Shown in pieces: positions 34,790-43,102 of a stretch of 64,000 bases of DNA; positions within the stretch are counted from its first letter, which is position 1, and every line of letters starts with the position of its first letter. This stretch comes from Ruminococcus sp. (GTDB lineage Bacteria > Bacillota > Clostridia > Oscillospirales > Ruminococcaceae). Below the pieces are notes generated by a model that had not been told where the DNA came from, ran no database searches, and was given only the letters and a program-made list of their open reading frames with translations. The stretch covers positions 1-64,000 of the forward strand of contig JAFWTA010000027.1 in assembly GCA_017519145.1 (NCBI GenBank), written 5' to 3'. The position numbers and the translations under genes were made by a program.

Positions 34790-36025
34790 TTACCTCTGCA
34801 AATTCCAAGTGTGGTCAACGCGGGCGATACCCGCATCACCGTATGCCGATAACATCTGTATTTTGTATGCCTGCCTGTAATAGTCCACAGGTATTCCCTC
34901 ACCCTGTTCAATGGCTATATCTATCATATACTCTCCCGACAGCAGCTGTACGTTCTTCATGATCACCTCAGCGGTGCCGTCCTTGGTGAGTGTCAGCTCG
35001 GGGAGCTTGTCTATCCTTGTGTTGGTGCCGTAGCACTGTACGCCGTTCATATCGAAGATACCGAAGCCGATGACTGCGTCCTGAACGGGCTTTTTCACGG
35101 TGTAGTCCACAACGAGCCTTATGTCCTCGCCCACTCTGAATACGGACTGCTCTGTGCCGTCCGAAGCAAAGGAGCGTATCCTCTTTATACGCGCCTCGCC
35201 GCTTCCCCAGCGCTTGCCGTCCTTGTTTTCGGCAGGCTCCTCGGTCCCGTCAGCCTCCTCGGACTTCTTGTTCCTGTCCTGTATCTTCCTGCTCATATAG
35301 TCAAGGTACTCAAGGTCTATCTCCTTGGGCGGCCCCTCCGCCTTGATGAGTCCCTCGTGTATCCATATCGAGCGGTCGCATATCTGCTCTATCTGACCCA
35401 GCGAGTGGGACACGATAACGATGGTGGTGCCCTGAGACTTTATCTCCCTGAGCTTGTTGAAGCACTTTGACTGGAAATTGGCGTCGCCCACGGCGAGTAT
35501 CTCGTCGATGAGGAGTATATCTGCGTCCACGTTTATAGCTACGGAGAAAGCCAGTCTCATATACATTCCCGAGGAGTAGGTGCGGACGGGATTGTCGATG
35601 AAGTCTTTAAGCTCCGAGAAGTCGATTATGCTCTGTATACGGGAGTCTATCTCCTTTTTGTTCAGTCCGAATATAGCGGCGTTGGTGTAGATGTTCTCCC
35701 TGCCGCTCATATCGGGGTGGAAGCCTGCTCCCAGCTCTATAAGGCTGGAGACTCTTCCCTGCATTTTTATGCTTCCCGAATCGGGATACATTATCCTTGT
35801 CAGCAGCTTCAGCGTGGTGCTCTTGCCGCAGCCGTTGTGACCGATGAGACCTATTGCCTCGCCCTTTTTCACCGAGAAGCTTATGCCGCGGAGCACCTTG
35901 CGCTCCTCATAGCGGCTCCTCTTGCGGAAAAGCAGTCTCTCCTTCAGCTGCGAGCCCTTGTCCAGATACACCTTGAAGCTCTTGGTAACGTCTTTGACTT
36001 CTATTACATTTTCATTTTCAGCCAT
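34790..36025 (-). CDS. wzt: Polysaccharide ABC exporter ATPase with Wzt C-terminal domain
   Basis: 411 residues. The ATPase domain has Walker [10 protein letters not shown] (62-70), signature YSSGM (150-154) and Walker B LLIDEILAVGD (171-181). After a charged linker, residues about 260-411 form the beta-sandwich Wzt_C domain (DIRLVVDYTVKKPVQDAVIGF split across strands, ending AGIARVDHTW). In E. coli O8/O9a this domain recognises the methyl-capped chain end. TagH-type wall teichoic acid ATPases lack it, which argues for cap-dependent export. Its start overlaps the permease stop by one base. Confidence 0.9.
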   Translation of the reverse strand: MAENENVIEVKDVTKSFKVYLDKGSQLKERLLFRKRSRYEERKVLRGISFSVKKGEAIGLIGHNGCGKSTTLKLLTRIMYPDSGSIKMQGRVSSLIELGAGFHPDMSGRENIYTNAAIFGLNKKEIDSRIQSIIDFSELKDFIDNPVRTYSSGMYMRLAFSVAINVDADILLIDEILAVGDANFQSKCFNKLREIKSQGTTIVIVSHSLGQIEQICDRSIWIHEGLIKAEGPPKEIDLEYLDYMSRKIQDRNKKSEEADGTEEPAENKDGKRWGSGEARIKRIRSFASDGTEQSVFRVGEDIRLVVDYTVKKPVQDAVIGFGIFDMNGVQCYGTNTRIDKLPELTLTKDGTAEVIMKNVQLLSGEYMIDIAIEQGEGIPVDYYRQAYKIQMLSAYGDAGIARVDHTWNLQR

Positions 36026-36801
36026 TACAGTTCCTCCGCAAAGTGCTTCTGGAGCTTATTGAATACAACAGCTCCGATCAAAAGGAATAAAACTCCCAGA
36101 CCTGCCGCCCAGAGAAGTGTGGTAAGGTCGGGGATCTGCCTGTCGTAAAGCACCGTTCTGTAGCAGTCGATTATATGTGTCATGGGGTTGAGATTAAATA
36201 TGGGAAGATATCTCGGCGGTACTATCGACTTTGAGTAGACAACGGGGGTGAGGTACATCCACGCCATGGAAACGATGCCGAGGATATGCTCCAGATCCCT
36301 GAAATAGACGGTTATCGCTGAGGTCAGCAGAGCCATTCCCAGTGCAAAAACGTACTCCACTATCATTATGACGGGGAGGGTCAGCACAGCAAGGAAGTTT
36401 ATGCCTGCTCCCGTTACTATTATGACCGCGAATATGACTATGAAGCACAGCAGCATATTCACAAAGCAGCTTGTGACATAGGATATGGGTATGACCATTC
36501 GCGGGAAGTATATCTTCTTTACGAGGTCCTTCTGCCCCACTATTGATGCAGCTCCCACCGTTATGGACGATGAGAAGAATATCCACGGTATCAGCGCCAC
36601 GAAAAGGTAGAGGTAATACCTCGGGATATTGTTCGGAAGGATCTTTGAGAAAACTATCGTGTATACTATCAGCTGGAAAAGCGGATTGATAAACGTCCAC
36701 AGAAAGCCCAGCACCGAGCCCTTATAGCGTCCGCGGAGGTCCTTTTTCACAAGGCTGAATATCATCTGTCTGTAAGCATACAGCTCTTTTATCGTACTCA
36801 T
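36025..36801 (-). CDS. wzm: Polysaccharide ABC exporter permease (Wzm/TagG type)
   Basis: 258 residues with six membrane helices of the ABC-2 type. The N-terminal interface helix (YRQMIFSLVKKDLRGRYKGS) and VLGFLWTFINPLFQL are strongly conserved in Wzm and TagG. With the ATPase it forms the channel that carries a lipid-linked polymer across the membrane. It is the first gene of the operon; AAGGAG lies upstream and a strong promoter is at 36873-36901. Confidence 0.92.
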   Translation of the reverse strand: MSTIKELYAYRQMIFSLVKKDLRGRYKGSVLGFLWTFINPLFQLIVYTIVFSKILPNNIPRYYLYLFVALIPWIFFSSSITVGAASIVGQKDLVKKIYFPRMVIPISYVTSCFVNMLLCFIVIFAVIIVTGAGINFLAVLTLPVIMIVEYVFALGMALLTSAITVYFRDLEHILGIVSMAWMYLTPVVYSKSIVPPRYLPIFNLNPMTHIIDCYRTVLYDRQIPDLTTLLWAAGLGVLFLLIGAVVFNKLQKHFAEEL

Positions 36802-36872
36802 CTATTGCTCCTTGAAAGGCGCACGGCGGCTGTTTTTCGCCAAATGCGCATAAAAATCCATAGTATCTTTTA

Positions 36873-36901
36873 ATTATATCACAAGCGCTCTGCACTGTCA
36901 A
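36873..36901 (-). promoter_or_regulatory. SigA promoter for the wzm-wzt operon
   Basis: Minus strand TTGACA (36896-36901), 17-base spacer, TATAAT (36873-36878). Both boxes are perfect. It lies 72 bases before the wzm start. Confidence 0.88.
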
Positions 36902-36932
36902 GTACAATGGTGCTCATTCGTCGGTATAATGC

Positions 36933-36960
36933 AAAAAACGGACCTTTTTGGTCCGCTTTT
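36933..36960 (-). terminator. Terminator after rlmH
   Basis: On the minus strand GCGGACC-AAAAA-GGTCCGTTTTTT follows the rlmH stop directly. The stem and six-T tract are canonical. Confidence 0.88.
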
Positions 36961-36961
36961 G

Positions 36962-37435
36962 TCACTTATGGTATTTTCCTCCCTCAGCTATCTGGAATGC
37001 GCGGTATATCTGCTCCAGCAGCATGACCCTTGCAAGCTGGTGAGGGAAGGTCATTTTAGACATGGAGAGCCTGAGGCTGCCCATAGACTTTATCTCGGGG
37101 TCGAGACCGAATGAGCTTCCGATAATGAATGTGACGGTGCTCTGACCGCTGACGCCTGCCTCGGTCATCTTCTCCGACAGCTCGGGGCTTGTGAGCTGTT
37201 TGCCCTCTATGCACATGGGTACTATCATGCCCTTTGCAAAGCGCTTTATCTGCTCCGCTTCCTTTTTCAGTGCGGCAGCTATCTCCTTCTCGGAGGGAGC
37301 GTCACCCAGTCTGCACTCGTCCAGCTCATGAAGCTCAAAGGTACAGTATCTGCCCAGACGCTTTATATATTCTCCGCAGGCGCTGCGGAGGTAGTCCTCT
37401 TTCAGCTTTCCGACAGCGATAAGTACTATATTCAT
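36962..37435 (-). CDS. rlmH: 23S rRNA pseudouridine-1915 N3-methyltransferase RlmH
   Basis: 157 residues, SPOUT fold. The opening MNIVLIAVGKLKEDYLRSAC and knot region FIIGSSFGLDPEIK, SMSKMTFPHQLARVMLLEQIYRA (split by turns) are the family hallmarks. It methylates the pseudouridine of helix 69 in assembled ribosomes. The start codon shares one base with the stop of the metallo-hydrolase gene before it. Confidence 0.96.
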   Translation of the reverse strand: MNIVLIAVGKLKEDYLRSACGEYIKRLGRYCTFELHELDECRLGDAPSEKEIAAALKKEAEQIKRFAKGMIVPMCIEGKQLTSPELSEKMTEAGVSGQSTVTFIIGSSFGLDPEIKSMGSLRLSMSKMTFPHQLARVMLLEQIYRAFQIAEGGKYHK

Positions 37436-38220
37436 CAGAAAATAACTGCTCCTCCCTGAGTTTCTACGGGAGCCACCCCAAGGAGGTAGTCCCTGCCCCT
37501 TGCGAACCTGTCAAGGCTTCGCTGGACCGTGCTGTCCGCAAGCTGCGGACGGTTATTGTCCTGACTGAGATGTCCCAGCAGGAAATGTGTAGTTCCCCGC
37601 TCTATTAGCCTGCCCACCTGTACAGCGCAGTCATCGTTGGAGAGATGACCGTTCACCGAGAGTATCCTCTCTTTCAGGTACAGTGGATAGGGTCCCGTGC
37701 GGAGCATATAGTCGTCGTAATTGGCTTCGATGAGCACCATACGGCACCCCGTCAGAGCATCGTCCACCTCCTGTGTAACGTGTCCCAAGTCCGTGCATAC
37801 GGCGCAGTACTTGTCATCGGAGGTGTGTATGCGGTAGCCGCAGCTCTGTATGGCATCATGTGGAGTGTTGAAGCAGCTCACCTCACTGCCGCCGCAGCTT
37901 ATGGTCTTTCCCGTCATATCTATAACGGGAGAGTTCACAGCTATCTTGTTGCCGTCGCACAGCCTTTGCAGGGTGCGCTTCTGCCCGTATACGGGCATAC
38001 CTGTTTTCTTTGTCAGCATAGCCAGACCTGCGATATGGTCGGAGTGCTCATGGGTGATGAACACCCCCTGCACGGCGCTGAGAGGTATGTGGTTCACCTC
38101 CAGAGCATTACAGAGCCGCCTGAAGCTTACGCCGCAGTCTATGAGTATACCGCCTTTTTCAGTTCCGATAAATGAGGAATTTCCCTTGCTGGAGCTGAAA
38201 AGGGGATAGAGTCTTGCCAT
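37435..38220 (-). CDS. MBL-fold metallohydrolase, YycJ/WalJ type
   Basis: 261 residues. The opening SSSKGNSSFIG and the metal motif THEHSDH (with D for the second metal) are typical of YycJ/WalJ proteins, which are often encoded near WalRK and linked to DNA and cell-wall homeostasis. No walRK genes are near here. GGAGAAATCCAA precedes the ATG. It is followed directly by rlmH, a frequent order in Firmicutes. Confidence 0.88.
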   Translation of the reverse strand: MARLYPLFSSSKGNSSFIGTEKGGILIDCGVSFRRLCNALEVNHIPLSAVQGVFITHEHSDHIAGLAMLTKKTGMPVYGQKRTLQRLCDGNKIAVNSPVIDMTGKTISCGGSEVSCFNTPHDAIQSCGYRIHTSDDKYCAVCTDLGHVTQEVDDALTGCRMVLIEANYDDYMLRTGPYPLYLKERILSVNGHLSNDDCAVQVGRLIERGTTHFLLGHLSQDNNRPQLADSTVQRSLDRFARGRDYLLGVAPVETQGGAVIF

Positions 38221-38264
38221 TTGGATTTCTCCATTCTATCTGATCATTATATTAGCATAAATGC

Positions 38265-38362
38265 AAAGTTGAAAGTTTCGGTGTCGCCTTCGGCGACATT
38301 ATTGAAATAATGTGAGCAAAGCGAACACATTAACTCTCAACTTTTCACTTTCAACTCTCAAC
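38265..38362. repeat. Heptad arms around a GC hairpin (GTTGARA family)
   Basis: A short left arm (AAAGTTGAAAGTTT, 38265-38278), a GTCGCC-TTC-GGCGAC hairpin (38283-38297), and a right array of four inverted units (TCTCAAC, TTTTCAC, TTTCAAC, TCTCAAC; 38335-38362). The right array overlaps the cysS stop codon (38358-38360). Confidence 0.85.
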
Positions 38363-39779
38363 TGAGTTTATTGATCTCAGTGCCCTGCCGGGTCTCCTTT
38401 ACCTCGTAGCCAAGAGCTGCTATCTCGTCGCGAAGACGGTCTGCAAGGGCAAAATCCTTATCCTTGCGGGCAGCCTGACGCTGCTCCACCAGCTTCATGA
38501 CCTCAACAGGGATATCAGCAGAAGCCGCATCCGAATTGTCAGCAAGCTCCTTGGCGTTTTCGATGAGATCCAGACCCAGCACCTTGTCAAACTCACGGAT
38601 AAGCATGAGCTTTGTCTCGGCATTTGCCTTCGACTTCAGAACATCGTATACAACTGTGATAGCCATGGCAGTATTGATGTCGTTGTCAAGAGCCTCCTTG
38701 AAGCTCTGTCTGAGGCGGTCGTATTCGTCCTTTTCTATCTCACCGCCGGCAGCCTTTGTGAGAGGAGCTATCTTCTCTATGAGCTTGTTGTAAGCCACAA
38801 CAGCGTTGTCAAGATTCTCCCATGTGAACACAAGGGACTTCCTGTAATGGGACTGCAAGCAGAAGAAGCGGTATACCACAGGCTTGTAGCCCTTTTCCTC
38901 AAGGAGCGACACCGTCAGGAACTCGCCCTTGCTCTTGCTCATCTTGCCGCTGTTGGTGTTGAGGTGGAGCACATGGAACCAGTAGTTGCACCACTTATGT
39001 CCCAGATAAGCCTCTGACTGAGCTATCTCGTTGGTGTGATGAGGGAAGGCATTGTCGATGCCGCCGCAGTGGATATCGAGGTACTCGCCGTTGTTCTTCA
39101 TGCTTATGCATGAGCACTCGATGTGCCAGCCGGGGTAGCCCACGCCCCACGGGCTGTCCCATTTCAGCTCCTGATCGTCGAACTTTGACTTGGTGAACCA
39201 GAGAACGAAATCAGCCTTGTTGCGCTTGTTCTCATCAGCTTCAACGCCCTCGCGGACACCTACCGCAAGATCCTCCTCGTTGAAATCGTTGAAAACGTAA
39301 TACTTATCCAGCTTTGAGGTGTCGAAGTAAATGTTTCCGCCTGCCTCATAGGCATAGCCCTTGTCCATAAGAGCGCTTATCACGCGTATGAACTCGTCTA
39401 TATAAGTAGTTGCGGGAACTACTGTACCCGGCTTTTTGATGTTGAGCTTTTCGCAGTCGGCAAAGAATGCGTCTGTGTAGAACTTTGCTATCTCCATGAC
39501 GGTCTTGTGCTCACGCTTTGCGCCCTTGAGCATTTTATCGTCGCCTGTGTCGCCGTCGCTGGTGAGGTGTCCGACGTCGGTGATGTTCATAACACGGTTT
39601 ACGTCATAGCCCTCGAAGCGGAGTGCCTTCTCGAGGATATCCTCCATGATGTAGCTTCTAAGGTTGCCGATGTGGGCATAGTGGTATACGGTAGGTCCGC
39701 AGGTGTACATATTTACCCTGCCCTCAACATTGGGCACGAATTCTTCCTTTTTGTGTGATAATGAGTTATATAACTGCAT
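38358..39779 (-). CDS. cysS: Cysteinyl-tRNA synthetase
   Basis: 473 residues, class Ia. The zinc and ATP site is CGPTVYHYAHIGN (HIGN for HIGH), the CPxWHxECS-like part is GWHIECSC, and the KMSKS loop is KMSKSKG. The start at 39779 has GGAGG eight bases upstream. It is the third gene behind a cysteine T-box leader (40663-40934), which would raise its transcription when tRNA-Cys is uncharged. Its 3' end lies in a heptad array. Confidence 0.97.
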   Translation of the reverse strand: MQLYNSLSHKKEEFVPNVEGRVNMYTCGPTVYHYAHIGNLRSYIMEDILEKALRFEGYDVNRVMNITDVGHLTSDGDTGDDKMLKGAKREHKTVMEIAKFYTDAFFADCEKLNIKKPGTVVPATTYIDEFIRVISALMDKGYAYEAGGNIYFDTSKLDKYYVFNDFNEEDLAVGVREGVEADENKRNKADFVLWFTKSKFDDQELKWDSPWGVGYPGWHIECSCISMKNNGEYLDIHCGGIDNAFPHHTNEIAQSEAYLGHKWCNYWFHVLHLNTNSGKMSKSKGEFLTVSLLEEKGYKPVVYRFFCLQSHYRKSLVFTWENLDNAVVAYNKLIEKIAPLTKAAGGEIEKDEYDRLRQSFKEALDNDINTAMAITVVYDVLKSKANAETKLMLIREFDKVLGLDLIENAKELADNSDAASADIPVEVMKLVEQRQAARKDKDFALADRLRDEIAALGYEVKETRQGTEINKLS

Positions 39780-39799
39780 ACTTTTTCCTCCGATCAAAA

Positions 39800-39827
39800 G
39801 TTGAAAGTTGAAAATTGAGAGTTGAGA
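39800..39827. repeat. Four-unit heptad array, GTTGARA family
   Basis: GTTGAAA, GTTGAAA, ATTGAGA, GTTGAGA: 28 bp, ending one base before the stop codon of the four-helix-bundle gene. It is the left arm of an inverted pair with 40235-40262. Confidence 0.9.
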
Positions 39828-39828
39828 G

Positions 39829-40197
39829 TTATTCGTCCTCGTCGCTCTCCATCCTCGATCTTTTGGTTTTTATTATTGATGAAAGGATCGCCTTTAATTC
39901 GCAGGCATCCCTGTTCATTGATGTGAACTGAATATCTGTGATATATTCCGTCTCATGCAGCAACCGAAGCCAGTAAATGGTCTCAGCAGTCTCCTTCAGA
40001 GCTATGCACATTTTTGAAAGGAAATCCTTGTCGCTCTGTGCTTCCAACGCCTCACTGATATTAGCACCTATTCTCGTTCCGCTCCTTAATATCTGACGTG
40101 ACAGAACGTATTCTTTCTTCTCATAAAGATATTTATACAGACTTACTGTTCTCACGGCAAATCTGAAACTCTTTTCACCGACAATGCTATTACTCAT
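39829..40197 (-). CDS. Four-helix bundle protein (23S rRNA IVP family)
   Basis: 122 residues from an ATG eight bases after GGGAG. The sequence FAVRTVSLYKYLYEKKEYVLSRQ split into helices, RSGTRIGANISEA and the KMCIALKETAETIYWL segment are the signature of the IVP/four-helix bundle family. Relatives are encoded in intervening sequences of 23S rRNA genes, and Avd of diversity-generating retroelements has the same fold; they bind nucleic acid as pentamers. The gene is A+T-rich and is bracketed by inverted heptad arrays (39800-39827 and 40235-40262), which suggests an inserted cassette within the T-box operon. Confidence 0.87.
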   Translation of the reverse strand: MSNSIVGEKSFRFAVRTVSLYKYLYEKKEYVLSRQILRSGTRIGANISEALEAQSDKDFLSKMCIALKETAETIYWLRLLHETEYITDIQFTSMNRDACELKAILSSIIKTKRSRMESDEDE

Positions 40198-40234
40198 GTC
40201 TTTCACTCCCGACTGTTGAACGCGAGTTTGAAAC

Positions 40235-40262
40235 TCTAAACTTTCAATTCTCAACTCTCAAC
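40235..40262. repeat. Four-unit heptad array, inverted
   Basis: TCTAAAC, TTTCAAT, TCTCAAC, TCTCAAC: 28 bp in the opposite orientation to 39800-39827. It lies four bases from the stop codon of the gene at 40267. Confidence 0.9.
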
Positions 40263-40266
40263 TCAT

Positions 40267-40644
40267 TCAGAATTCCCATATCTCAGGCGGGGGATTTTTT
40301 ATTTTCAGCTTTGAGAAATAGCCCAGCATTACAAGGAACTCGGGGATAATGCGGAGCCCGTCGCGGTAATAGGCTCCCATGCGCTCATTGTCCTGCGCTA
40401 TGCCCTTATAGCTCTTGGGACAGGAGAAGGTCCAATCTGCGGTGATACTGTCGAAGCTGAGCCTGAAAAATCCCGAGGGACTCTCCTCACCCACGGCTTC
40501 GAGAAGAGCGATATGGTCGCCCACAGTCTCTGCCGCGCCCACATAGGCTGTGCCGCCATCAAGGCTGACAGCTCCGAGAAGCCTGCTGTCGGATTTCATA
40601 GCCTCGTCAAAAGCCTCGTCAGAGGGATATTTAATAATATTCAT
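40267..40644 (-). CDS. Hypothetical protein, first gene of the cysteine T-box operon
   Basis: 125 residues from MNIIKYPSDEAF, with AAGGAGG eight bases upstream. The protein is acidic, has no signal peptide or membrane helix, and contains one cysteine in FSCPKSYKG. I do not recognise a family. It is the first gene after the tRNA-Cys-sensing leader, so it is expected to respond to cysteine shortage together with cysS. Confidence 0.78.
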   Translation of the reverse strand: MNIIKYPSDEAFDEAMKSDSRLLGAVSLDGGTAYVGAAETVGDHIALLEAVGEESPSGFFRLSFDSITADWTFSCPKSYKGIAQDNERMGAYYRDGLRIIPEFLVMLGYFSKLKIKNPPPEIWEF

Positions 40645-40662
40645 CTCCGCCTCCTTACAATA

Positions 40663-40934
40663 CAAAAGCCCCCGAGGGTATACCTCGGAGGCGCAAATGC
40701 TCGTTCCCACTCCGTCTTGAACTCATCTTATCCTTAACGCGGACGAAACGCCGGCAGATACACACGCTCATGCGCTTCCCTGCCGAAGCTGACAGCCGCA
40801 CTTCACTTCTCCCGACCGTGTGCTCACACCGCCCGCACACTCTCTGAACATCCGCAGAAAAGCTACTCTGACTGCTACGCCTTTTGGTTATTGTCGGTCA
40901 GCGCAGATAGCTATTCACTGCACACTGACCACTA
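40663..40934 (-). promoter_or_regulatory. T-box leader, specifier UGC (cysteine)
   Basis: Read on the minus strand. Stem I contains the lower helix CAGUC/GGCUG, the loop-E pair AGUA and GAA, the helix CUUUUCU/GGGAGAAG and the distal AGAGAG...GGUGUGA loop (around 40820-40846). The specifier codon UGC lies at 40798-40800 in the standard GAAG-UGC position. The antiterminator (40699-40716, GGAGUGGGAACGAGC) can pair with CUCC of the terminator, a nine-base-pair stem CCTCCGAGG/CCTCGGGGG followed by CTTTTGT (40663-40694). The tRNA-end-binding UGGN reads UGGG, giving a G-U pair with the U73 expected in tRNA-Cys. The bulge is UGGGAAC where UGGNACC is usual. It fits the control of cysS. Confidence 0.9.
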
Positions 40935-40940
40935 ATCATT

Positions 40941-40970
40941 ATTATATACCAAAGTGCAGGGTTTTGTCAA
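40941..40970 (-). promoter_or_regulatory. SigA promoter of the T-box operon
   Basis: Minus strand TTGACA (40965-40970), 18-base spacer, TATAAT (40941-40946). Transcription would begin near 40934 and read the T-box leader. Confidence 0.88.
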
Positions 40971-41024
40971 GGCTGAAAATGGGCAGCACAAATATGAACA
41001 AATTGTAAACATTTCCTCTTCCCC

Positions 41025-41054
41025 TTGACTTTGCACCTGCAAAAGTTATATACT
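41025..41054 (+). promoter_or_regulatory. SigA promoter of htpG
   Basis: TTGACT (41025-41030), 18-base spacer, TATACT (41049-41054). The CIRCE operator starts five bases downstream and would block this promoter when HrcA is bound. Confidence 0.78.
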
Positions 41055-41058
41055 TGTT

Positions 41059-41085
41059 TTAGCACTCTAAGAGATAGAGTGCTAA
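41059..41085. promoter_or_regulatory. CIRCE operator (HrcA site)
   Basis: TTAGCACTC, nine bases, GAGTGCTAA: a perfect match to the CIRCE consensus. It lies between the promoter and the ribosome site of htpG, so HrcA repression with heat induction is expected. Confidence 0.96.
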
Positions 41086-41107
41086 TTCTACTATGGAGAT
41101 GTTATAA

Positions 41108-43009
41108 ATGGAAACCAAACAGTTCAAAGCAGAGTCCAAAAGACTTCTCGATATGATGATCCACTCGATCTATACTCATAAGGAGATCTTCCTCCGTGAG
41201 CTTATCTCCAACGCCAGCGACGCTATCGATAAGCTGTATTTCAAATCACTCACCGACGACAAGGTCGGCCTCAATAAAGACGATTTCGCAATCTGGATAT
41301 CCGCCGACAAGGACAGCCGTACCCTCAAAATAACCGATAACGGTATCGGTATGACCGAGGAGGAGCTTGAAAACAATCTGGGTACTATCGCAAACAGCGG
41401 CTCATTCAAGTTCAAGAACGAGAACAAGCTTGAGGAGGATAACCAGATAATCGGTCAGTTCGGTGTAGGCTTCTACTCCGCGTTCATGGTAGCAAAGAAG
41501 GTCACCGTTATCTCAAAGGCTTACGGCAGCGACAAGGCTTACCAGTGGGAGTCCGAGGGCGTTGACGGCTATACCATCACTGAAGCCGACAAGAAGTCCG
41601 CAGGTACTGAGATAATACTGGAGCTCCTTGACGACACCGACGACGAGAACTACTCAGAGTTCCTCGACCAGTACAGGATAAAGGCTCTCATCACTAAGTA
41701 TTCCGACTATATCCGCTTCCCCATAAAGATGGAGGTTTCACACAGCCGTCCCAAGGAGCAGTCCGAGGAGGACAAGGCTGCTAACAAGCCCCTTGAATAT
41801 GAGGACTACATCGAGGTAGAGACCCTCAACAGCATGGTGCCCCTCTGGAAGAAGAACAAAAACGAGCTCAAGGAGGAGGACTACAAGCACTTCTATACAG
41901 AGAAGTTCATGGATTACAATGAGCCTCTGAAGTATTCTCATATCAGCAATGAGATGCCTTCATACAACGCTCTGCTCTATATCCCTTCAAAGGCTCCCTT
42001 TGACTATTACTCAAAGGAGTACGAAAAGGGACTCCAGCTCTACTCCAACGGCGTCCTCATCATGGACAAGTGCGGAGACCTGCTCCCCGACTATTTCAGC
42101 TTCGTAAAGGGTCTTGTGGACTCTGAGGATCTGTCGCTGAATATCTCCCGTGAGATGCTCCAGCACGACAGACAGCTGAAAGTCATCGCAAAGAGCATAG
42201 AAAAGACCATCAGCAACGAGCTGAAAAAGATGCTCAAGAACGAGCGTGAGAAGTATGAGGAGTTCTGGAAAGCATTCGGCTTACAGCTGAAATACGGCGT
42301 TTACAGCGACTTCGGTATGCACAAGGAAAAGCTTCAGGATCTGCTGATGTTCACCTCATCAAACGAGCAGAAGCTGGTAACTCTTGACGAGTACGTTACC
42401 GCAATGCGCGAGGATCAGAAGTACATCTACTACGCAACAGGCGAAAGCGCAGCCCGTATCGAGCAGCTGCCCCAGACAGAGCTTGTCAAGGACAACGGCT
42501 TCGAGATACTCTACCTTACAGACAGTATCGACGAATTTGCAGTAAAGTCACTTGTGAAGTACAAGGACAAGGAATTCAAGTCAGTATCCGCAGAGGATCT
42601 GGGTCTTGACACTCCCGAAAAGAAGGAGGAGCTCAAGGCTAAGGAGGAGGAGAGCGCAGACCTGCTCAAGGAGCTTCAGGAGGCTCTGAACGGAAAGGTA
42701 ACAAAGGTAGCTCTCTCACAGAGACTTAAATCCCACCCTGTTTGCCTTACAAGCGAGGGCGAGATATCACTGGAGATGGAAAAGGTGCTCAACTCCATGC
42801 CTACCGACCAGAAGATACACGCACAGCGCGTTCTTGAGATCAATCCCGATCACGAGATCTTCGGCAAGCTGAAGTCACTCAGCGAGGGCGGAGACAAGGA
42901 TAAGATCGGCAAGTACGCAAAGCTCCTCTACGATCAGGCGCTCCTTATCGAGGGCATGAGCATAGAAGACCCCGTAGAGTTCTCAAACCTCATCTGCGAG
43001 CTTATGTAA
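41108..43009 (+). CDS. htpG: Chaperone HtpG (bacterial Hsp90)
   Basis: 633 residues. The GHKL ATPase domain (1-220) shows [22 protein letters not shown] and [11 protein letters not shown]. The middle domain contains [12 protein letters not shown] and the catalytic-loop arginine; the C-terminal dimerisation domain follows. It remodels client proteins after heat stress. The ATG follows a GGAG site. A CIRCE operator controls it, unlike Bacillus subtilis htpG. Confidence 0.97.
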   Translation: METKQFKAESKRLLDMMIHSIYTHKEIFLRELISNASDAIDKLYFKSLTDDKVGLNKDDFAIWISADKDSRTLKITDNGIGMTEEELENNLGTIANSGSFKFKNENKLEEDNQIIGQFGVGFYSAFMVAKKVTVISKAYGSDKAYQWESEGVDGYTITEADKKSAGTEIILELLDDTDDENYSEFLDQYRIKALITKYSDYIRFPIKMEVSHSRPKEQSEEDKAANKPLEYEDYIEVETLNSMVPLWKKNKNELKEEDYKHFYTEKFMDYNEPLKYSHISNEMPSYNALLYIPSKAPFDYYSKEYEKGLQLYSNGVLIMDKCGDLLPDYFSFVKGLVDSEDLSLNISREMLQHDRQLKVIAKSIEKTISNELKKMLKNEREKYEEFWKAFGLQLKYGVYSDFGMHKEKLQDLLMFTSSNEQKLVTLDEYVTAMREDQKYIYYATGESAARIEQLPQTELVKDNGFEILYLTDSIDEFAVKSLVKYKDKEFKSVSAEDLGLDTPEKKEELKAKEEESADLLKELQEALNGKVTKVALSQRLKSHPVCLTSEGEISLEMEKVLNSMPTDQKIHAQRVLEINPDHEIFGKLKSLSEGGDKDKIGKYAKLLYDQALLIEGMSIEDPVEFSNLICELM

Positions 43010-43041
43010 GCGAAGATATAAAGCGGTACACATAAAAATTT

Positions 43042-43080
43042 TGCCCCTGAGTGTTACAAAGCACTCAGGGGCATTTGGTT
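43042..43080 (+). terminator. Terminator of htpG
   Basis: Twelve-base arms TGCCCCTGAGTG / CACTCAGGGGCA with an eight-base loop, followed by TTTGGTTTATTT. Confidence 0.88.
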
Positions 43081-43102
43081 TATTTGAATAAATTCCAAAG
43101 CC

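Noticed and set aside
40645-40960. 6S RNA or other structured ncRNA
   Set aside because: The element has a specifier loop, antiterminator and terminator of a T-box and sits in front of cysS, which explains it better.
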